The position numbers and the translations under genes were made by a program. Positions 57,770 through 64,000 of a stretch of DNA of 64,000 nucleotides are shown one piece after another. The stretch spans positions 2,294,001 through 2,358,000 of the forward strand of contig JAZGUH010000022.1 of assembly GCA_037893225.1 (NCBI GenBank). The letters are read 5' to 3'. Under the pieces are notes generated by a model, which had not been told where the DNA came from, did no database searches, and was given only the letters and a program-made list of their open reading frames with translations. This DNA is from Hippasteria phrygiana. Lineage: Eukaryota > Echinodermata > Asteroidea > Valvatida > Goniasteridae. The first letter of the stretch is position 1; each line of letters begins with the position of its first letter.

Positions 57770-58695
57770 CTTTAACTTTAAGAACGTTGTCCGAGGTTCC
57801 AAACTTTGGAGTAACAAAACTTTTTTTAAGAATAAAAAACAGGGGTGTCCTACACTCCACAAGCGCCGTTTAATATTATAATAAATATTTTAAAATTTGA
57901 TAAACATTTAACAGTCATGACATTGACAGTCATGACAGTTTATACGATAAACAACGTGGCTACTTACCTGTCACTGGTGGTGTCAGAGACTTGTGCACAC
58001 CGGCACGATGACGATCCGTTATCGGCAAGCCGACATTTTGCCGATTTCAACGTCCGATATCCTCAAGTAAGCTATTCTTAAGGAAATTATAAACTATGAC
58101 AAAACTCCCTCTCATAGACGATGGCTAGTCAAATGTGAAAAATGCCGCTGGGAAAGCGAGCTAATCACGATACAGACCGCTATTTCACAGGAACGCAAAC
58201 ACCCTCTCACATCACATCACATCACATCACAGTGAATTGATGTACCTGTTATCGCCGCATTGGCACGTAGTCTGGTTTCTGTACCAAGAATAGCGAAATA
58301 CTAACGGACCTACAGGCTGGGCACCATACATATTTTTGTAGTCCAATCAAATCAGGCCCGGTTCAATGACGTTCCTGATATCAGAAACGTAATCGATTAG
58401 AAACTTTTCGCAGGCAACCTGTATCTCTCATACCTCCTGGGCGATATGCATCTGTAATACCAGCGAATATTTTTTCGATTTATAACAAAATCCTCGATTT
58501 CTGAGATGAGAAACGAGCTGAGGGATGTTGTAAAAAATGGGGGCGCCCTGTACAGTGGTTACAGTTTACACACGAACACTGCGCTGTTGCCCAGCAACTG
58601 CATGCAATCCGCATAGCGACCATCCAAATAAATTTAAAAAAAGTTTTCCTCCATAATTCGTTAGCGGAGGAAGTCCATTAAACTTTATATCAATT
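57770..58695. other. Intergenic, no gene seen
   Basis: A short (ACATC)n array at 58203-58229; nothing else recognised. Confidence 0.5.
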
Positions 58696-58805
58696 TTAAA
58701 GTGAACAAAGAAACTGGCAGCAGGAGCGGGATACGAACCTGCGACCTTTGTCACCTTCGGGTTACCGTACCGGCGCCTTACCAACTGTTGCTCGAGCTGT
58801 CTGGT
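58696..58805 (-). repeat. tRNA-derived SINE, minus strand
   Basis: Minus strand: GTTGGTAAGGCGCCGGTACG, CGCAGGTTCGTATCCCGC (box B with one change), then CTGCTGCCAGTTTCTTTGTTCAC. Confidence 0.75.
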
Positions 58806-59157
58806 GGTTGGTTGGTTGTTTACTTTTGCTTCTGTACGTAGTTATACGGAGCCTCTTTTATAAGCTATATAGCTTTTTAGGCAATCCATCAGGCCTACGT
58901 ACATGTACATGTACTCTTTTTTCTTTCTTTTTTCTATCTGTCATGCTGTCGGGCTGCCTGTTTGTCTGCCTGAGGTCGAGCTGTCGGGCTGCCTATCTGT
59001 CTGTTTTACAGGGTGTCTGTTGATTGCACTGTGTTTTTTATCTTTAATTTTTTTTTTTTTTATTAAATTAAATTTAAAAAAATATATAATAAGATAAATA
59101 AATAAATTATCGATATCGATCAAGTAGGCAAAGTTATTTCATAGTGACTAAAATTCA

Positions 59158-59235
59158 CGCTACACCGGTACGGTATTCCGGAGGTCACAGGTTTGAATCC
59201 CACTCCTGTCACTTTTATTTGTTCACTTTGAAAAT
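59158..59235 (+). repeat. tRNA-derived SINE, 5'-truncated
   Basis: Begins at CACCGGTACGGTATTCCGG; box B GGTTTGAATCC; tail CCTGTCACTTTTATTTGTTC. The box-A half is missing. Confidence 0.7.
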
Positions 59236-59328
59236 GTATTCAAATTTGCCATAGTCAGTTTCTCTTGTGGTTTGTTTGACGAGAAATAATTATTTTTTAT
59301 TTTTTTTTATTTTGATTTCCGACTTTTA

Positions 59329-59450
59329 GGCCGTGTCCGAATTACTTGGCTACGGATGGATGTTAGACACATGTCTATGGTAGTGGCTGCAGCCACTTCC
59401 CATAGACTCGTGCGTAATTTCAAGCCGTAGCCAAGTAATTCGGATACGGC
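59329..59450. mobile_element. Short MITE with GGCCGTGTCCGAATTACTTG ends
   Basis: Inverted (G/A)GCCGT(G/A)TCCGAATTACTTGG at 59329 and 59450, continuing GCTACGG. TTTA-like flanks on both sides. 122 bases with a short palindromic centre (GTGGCTGCAGCCAC). Confidence 0.75.
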
Positions 59451-59454
59451 TTTA

Positions 59455-61169
59455 CATACATCCCAAACTAGCTTAAATTTAATTTCTGAAGGCAAACTTT
59501 AAGATATGAGCATAGGCCTTCAATGGTTATGAGCTTTGACACCAATATCGAATTAAGTGGAAGTATTTGGCGACTGTACACAGCGAAATATCCACCAATT
59601 AGGTCTGTATCACCCAAGTTTAATAGCTCTTCCAAATAATTATCTCGATTGCATTATTTGTTGATTTTCCCTGGAATACTGCTTGGTTGTGATTTTCTTT
59701 ATTTCTTTCTGTTGGGGGAGGGGCATCTACATGTTAGAAAAAAGTTTCTCTGAATGTAAACAAAGGACGGAAGAGGGCGCTGTTCCTTTTCAGTAAAACT
59801 GAAAGCCTCAAACCTGGCTCGGCGAGACACGGCTTCGTCTGCCTTGAATACGTAAATAAAATAAACACGCTCTGGCTCTGGATTAAAACATGGAGGTATT
59901 AAAAGATACCTCCATGATTAAAATATAAGACTTTGGCGGGCACGTAGCAAAAAGTACCCCAGATCTTGCCAAATCTGGGGACCTAAAATTAAGCGAAGCC
60001 AAAGCCAAGATGCAATGGGTAACAATAAATGGGTAACAATAAATAAATAGAAACAAAAAACTACATAAATAGTACAAACAAGCCAGCCTATGTGTTTTTA
60101 TTCTTTGGGGTCAACACCATAAGTCTTCATGACTAATTAGGATAAATTGGAAAGAGTATACAAAGGAGTGCACTGTTGTTGTTGTTGTTGTTGTTGTTAT
60201 TGTTTCTAAGAGAGGTGGCGGTACATCTTTGTTCCCCAAAACCGTGACATGGTTTTAAAACTATTGGTGAAATACTCGGTGACCATTTTTTTAAATGTAA
60301 TTTTAAAACAACCAATTATAATTTGGTACATGGGAGGAATTGGTTGGACACGATCCTATCAATAGTACCAGTAGGCCTATCGGTTATTTTCGACCAATCC
60401 GTTTGCTTTTTAGTGTACCTTTAAAGATGCCATTAGCTTGCAATTGTCCCCAGAAATTTCCGGCACAGCCCATCCCGCGCGGTCTCCAAAGCTCACGATA
60501 AGGCTCACAAAATCTGACCAAAGTAAAAACAATCATTTAAAGGCTTCGATAGTCACGATCACTATTATGTGATGGAATGATAAGATGAGCATTACATGAA
60601 ATATTGTGCCCAGACAACAGGAAGCCTCCAAAACCATGATCGTTCACGCTACAAAACACGGACGGCTGACCTCCGCAACCGGAAACAGCCTCAAACGACG
60701 GCAGTAGCCTTTTATAACCAAAAATTATAGAAATTCCGGACAAATTCAATTTCTGGATTTTTTTCAGGGGGGGGGGGGGGGGCGGTAGTAGTAACCTTTT
60801 ATGACCAAAATTATCGAAATTCAGGATACTTCAATTTCTTTATGTTTTTTTTTTTTTTTTTTTTTTTTGGGGGGGGTCGTTTTTTTTGCGAAGGATAACC
60901 CTTCATTGTCTTTCCATCACTGGTTGTTCTTGGCAACTGATTATACCGGATTATTTACAAATAATCAGTCGTGAATAGCAGGCCCTTTACTTGAGTCAAT
61001 GCCCAGGCCTACTTATAGTCGGTCGTAAATGTTTGTGTGTGGAACATCTGGTTGAAAAGCTCATAACCCATCTAATGATAAACAATTAGCAATCAGTTTG
61101 AAGAGTTATTTTTCAGTCAATTACTGATCTCCATCTTACTATAATTCCAGGAATATCTGTGAGTGGGTT
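59455..61169. other. Intergenic with homopolymers, no gene seen
   Basis: (GTT)n near 60175-60198, a G run at 60766-60782, and a T run followed by G at 60846-60877. No exon recognised. Confidence 0.5.
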
Positions 61170-62170
61170 AAGCTAAACGATAGAGGACTTAGGACAATGG
61201 GGGAATAGGGATAATAATGACACCGAGGACCTGAGCCGAGTCCACGGGAGATTTTCGTGTACAAACCTTATAGAACAAAAGGGAACAAAAGAAGGGTTCC
61301 ATTGATGGTCCTCATAAGTATAGTAAAGCGCACATGTATGTGTATATGTATGCGTTTGTAAATACCGGCAATCGTGAACTAGGGACAAAAGGGTTAGGGC
61401 ATAGGGTCTACGATTGACCGAACGTCCACGATTGAAAATCGTGTACAAAAAATATTAGAGGCCTTTCGAAAAACGGTATAAAGTACAAACAAAAGAAGGA
61501 CAATAGCAGGTCCGCGATTGCCAATATTTACACACATGTGTACGCATTCATCCCGAGGACGAGGAACAAAAGAATTATGTAAGATGACAATGGGGTGTTC
61601 GAATCGAGGACGGTCCTCGATTCGAACAAAACCAATGGGAGCTTTCGGGAAAAAGTTAGAGTATAAACAATAGAGGAACAATGGAAAGTCCTCGATTTAC
61701 ACCATACATAGCTGTACACGTACGTATGTGTATACGTGTACATGTACATGCGTGTGTGTTCCAGGGGGTGTAGTTTCCAAAAGCCAATTCTCAGAACAGC
61801 CATAACAAACGGATGGAGGTTAAAAATAGCACATAACCGAAATGAAGCGCAAGGGGGCGCACTCCAATATTTGATTCGTTAACGCGAGATAGCGCGACGA
61901 TACAGCCCCTTTAAAGTACAAATAAAAGAGGGACAATAGGAGGTCCGCGATTGCCGGTATTTACACACTTGTATGTGTGGGGAAGTTGAGGGTATTCAAA
62001 CCGTGGACGAAAAATGTTGGAGAACAAAAGAGAACAATATCGTCCGCGATTCCCAGCATACGTCTGCGATTGGGAGTGTGTACAATGGAGGTCTTCCGAA
62101 AAAGTTAGAGTACAAACAAAAGAGGAACAATAGGATGTCCACGTTTGGAGGTCGATACACGTTTAACTGT
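61170..62170. repeat. Degenerate ACAATAGGAGGTCC(G)CGATTG repeat cluster
   Basis: At least five diverged copies of a ~100-bp unit: GTACAAACAAAAGAGGAACAATAGGA, then GTCC(G/A)CGATTG and a TGTATGTGTG-type tail, at about 61215, 61480, 61665, 61915 and 62115. The words CGAGGAC and GGAACAATAGGA also link it to the GAGGAC family elsewhere in the window. Confidence 0.6.
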
Positions 62171-62654
62171 ATGTGTGTATGTGTGTCTATCCGTAATTCG
62201 ATTATCTCCAGAACCGGGCACTGTATGAAGTTGAAAATCGGCAGGTGTATTGCTCAGGACCCAAGTTTGAAGTTGTTTGGATGAGCGGTTTTTATAAAAG
62301 CTGCAAAAAAGCAGCAATACCGGAGGCCTAGACCCGCAAACGTGGCAGTATAGACCGCCATGCACTGCTGCAAATTTGAACGGGCACGACCGCCACGCAT
62401 GCAATGGGGCGTTATCTAATATGCAAATTAGACGCATGCGCATCAGTGTTACAAAAACCAGCTCTGGCCCAAGAAACTTCTTCACGTGCGGCATGGAAAC
62501 ATACACCCGTGGCTTCTTTTTTTTACGAAAACCAAGAAATTATTTTGTCTGTTTCGAAAGTGCACTGTATTGGCTATTCAAGTTGACGACCATCCGCCAT
62601 CTTTCCACTCCACGCGTTGCGCGAACGTACGTAAAACTACCAGCACGATCCCCC

Positions 62655-62712
62655 CTATACCATGCCTATACACTCTCCAGACTATTGTTACCTAACACAT
62701 CCCCCCTAGATT
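62655..62712 (+). repeat. Fragment of the 21.3-kb element
   Basis: TATACACTCTCCAGACTATT through CTAACACATCCCCCCTAGA matches 21308-21370 and 21468-21512. It marks the left side of the mariner remnant. Confidence 0.7.
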
Positions 62713-63724
62713 AACCTGGAGATATCGGTGACGATGCTTGGCAGACTTGACCAGGCCGGGACCAGGGATGAGGCCGCCGTCGTAAACCTCTGGAATGGGC
62801 AAAGATCAACCTGGTCCAAATGGAGTTCGTCTGGAGGCGGAGCTTGCAGATAGAGGATGTCGACTTCTCGGACAATCCCCTCCCTCAAGTATTGAATATC
62901 CTGTGGTGGCGTAACAATTAAAGACCTTGTCTTTCAAATAACCCCAGAGAAAGAAATCGCATGGGGTTAGATCCGGGGATCTCGGGGGCCATTCCACGTT
63001 GTGGTTCAGAGCAATGATTCTTTCTCCAAACAGTTCCGCCAATCGCTCTCGTACGATGATGCGGCGATGAGCAGGTGCCCCGTCTTGGGCCCACCACAAC
63101 CGACGAAAAATGCCTCCTAATTGCTGTCTTTCGAAATGTTGCTCTAACTGGGGTACAATCAAGTCATTGATCATTTGAAGATAGCCTTCTCCATTCAAAT
63201 TTCCTTCAAAAAAGTAAGGACTAAGCAGAATCTCATTCCCAGAAAGTCCAATCCACAGTGATAATTTCTCACGATTCAAACTTTTGTCAAAAGTGAAATC
63301 CGCCGGTGGATGATGCAATGGTGCGTACTGGCGGATGCTCTGCGTGTTCACGGCTCCGTTTATGCAGAAGGCAGCCTCATCTCCGACGGTCAAGTATCCA
63401 TTGGCAAAACCCAAGACGCCTCGGAAGATCACAAAGAAGCAGTTGATGTCGCCTCACAATTCTGTAAGGGTGTAGGTACCACCGGACATCCAGCCTCACA
63501 ATTCTGTTGAATGTGGCTGGGGACAGTCCTAGACCATTTCGTCTCTGACTGATGCGTTCTCCCTGTTGCAGGGCCTGCTGGACCGCATTGATGTTTTCGG
63601 GTGAGGGCCCATTTCTTCGTCGCCTAGATCTTCCCTTGTTTAAGTTTAAGCTTCCATCACGCTGTAGACTTGGTTCCAAGTCTGTGATCGTGGTTTTTGT
63701 CGGCCTGATAGCCAATAGAATCAC
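62706..63724 (-). pseudogene. Mariner-like (Tc1/mariner superfamily) transposase, DD41D type, frameshifted
   Basis: A cut-and-paste DDE/D transposase read on the minus strand in three frames. The N-terminal part (63377-63724) has a basic GRSRRRR stretch then a helix-turn-helix-like region with LSPATFNRIVRLD. The middle (62950-63432) holds the catalytic core: Asp in GDEAAFCING, Asp in WWAQDGAPAH, and the third Asp in PRSPDLTPCDFFLWGYLKDK. Forty-one residues separate the second and third Asp, so it is DD41D rather than the DD34D of classical mariners. The C-terminal tail (62706 to about 62925) lies in yet another frame after KDKVF. At least two frameshifts (near 63390-63430 and 62925) mean no functional protein. 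Upstream, 63676-63692 and 63780-63796 form an inverted pair (CAAGTCTGTGATCGTG), and GGGTGTGTACAAACTG next to TA near 63798-63816 is a plausible terminus. The other end is not seen. Confidence 0.85.
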
Positions 63725-63849
63725 AGAATAGTGCCGGAAATAGCGCCCTCTTGCGTCCTCTTGTGAGTTAACCTTGGATCACGATCACAGACTTGGGTCA
63801 GTTTGTACACACCCTATGGCGAATTAGTCCAAAAGTGGACGGAACAAGC

Positions 63850-63990
63850 TGATTGGTCGGAATCGCCAAAAGCCTTCTGTAACATGAATATTCAAACCAG
63901 GAGAATTACTGGACGATTCCACTAATCCGACGAACCGTTAGAAGCTACCCAGGCGGTGGCAGCGCTCGCGCGCGCGCTTATATAGGCGTG
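63850..63990 (+). promoter_or_regulatory. Possible core promoter at the window edge
   Basis: GATTGG (inverted CCAAT) at about 63851, a CG-alternating tract (63964-63977) and TTATATAGG (63978-63986) are spaced like a CCAAT/TATA promoter. Any transcript would start beyond the window, so this is suggestive only. Confidence 0.2.
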
Positions 63991-64000
63991 CTACTAGTAC

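Overview
This is eukaryotic, gene-poor, repeat-saturated DNA. There is no operon structure, no run of long adjacent ORFs, and no rRNA or intact tRNA gene. The features are those of a marine invertebrate-deuterostome genome: pervasive TACATGTA/ATGTAC microsatellite, tRNA-derived SINEs, 3'-truncated non-LTR retrotransposons and dozens of short inverted-repeat elements (MITEs). An echinoderm is my best guess, because the GGGCCCAATTTCAT-ended and TTAA-ended MITEs and the 'TCCGGAGGTC...GTTCGAATCC' SINE look like families I associate with echinoderms. That is recollection, not a search result.

Only two recognisable protein-coding relics were found. One is a THAP zinc-finger exon (38103-38387, +). 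It ends at an in-frame TAG, but the frame reopens and runs to a strong splice donor, and the exon sits inside a TTAA-bounded inverted-repeat element (37808-38752). The other is a frameshifted mariner-like transposase (62706-63724, -) with DD41D catalytic spacing. Three short 3' ends of one LINE family (3842-4140, 7840-7998, 28935-29110) carry the C-terminal reverse-transcriptase tail. I see no intact host gene; the sequence is best read as intergenic or intronic.

Layout. 0-9 kb: a 20-bp satellite edge, a hAT-like MITE with a perfect 8-bp target duplication, a TTAA element and LINE fragments. 9-12 kb: a 2.9-kb CpG-rich element with ~30-bp terminal inverted repeats that contains a hAT-like element. 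13-26 kb: nested MITEs, a second hAT-like element with perfect 8-bp duplication, large TTAACCCGGG-type elements, a near-perfect 678-bp palindrome and SINEs. 26-37 kb: paired 14-bp minisatellites, several copies of a GGTCATTCC MITE, a long foldback and a 22-bp satellite. 37-51 kb: the THAP-bearing element, a duplicated backbone that exposes empty insertion sites, and a train of TTAA-bounded elements. 52-58 kb: Russian-doll foldback elements with 9-bp target duplications (Mutator-like). 58-64 kb: SINEs, a degenerate repeat cluster and the dead mariner.

The most informative result is that paralogous repeat copies inside this one window give pre-insertion ('empty') sites. They show that a family whose termini mimic telomere repeats (CCCTAACCC...GGGTTAGGG) inserts at TTAA and duplicates it, as piggyBac-type elements do.
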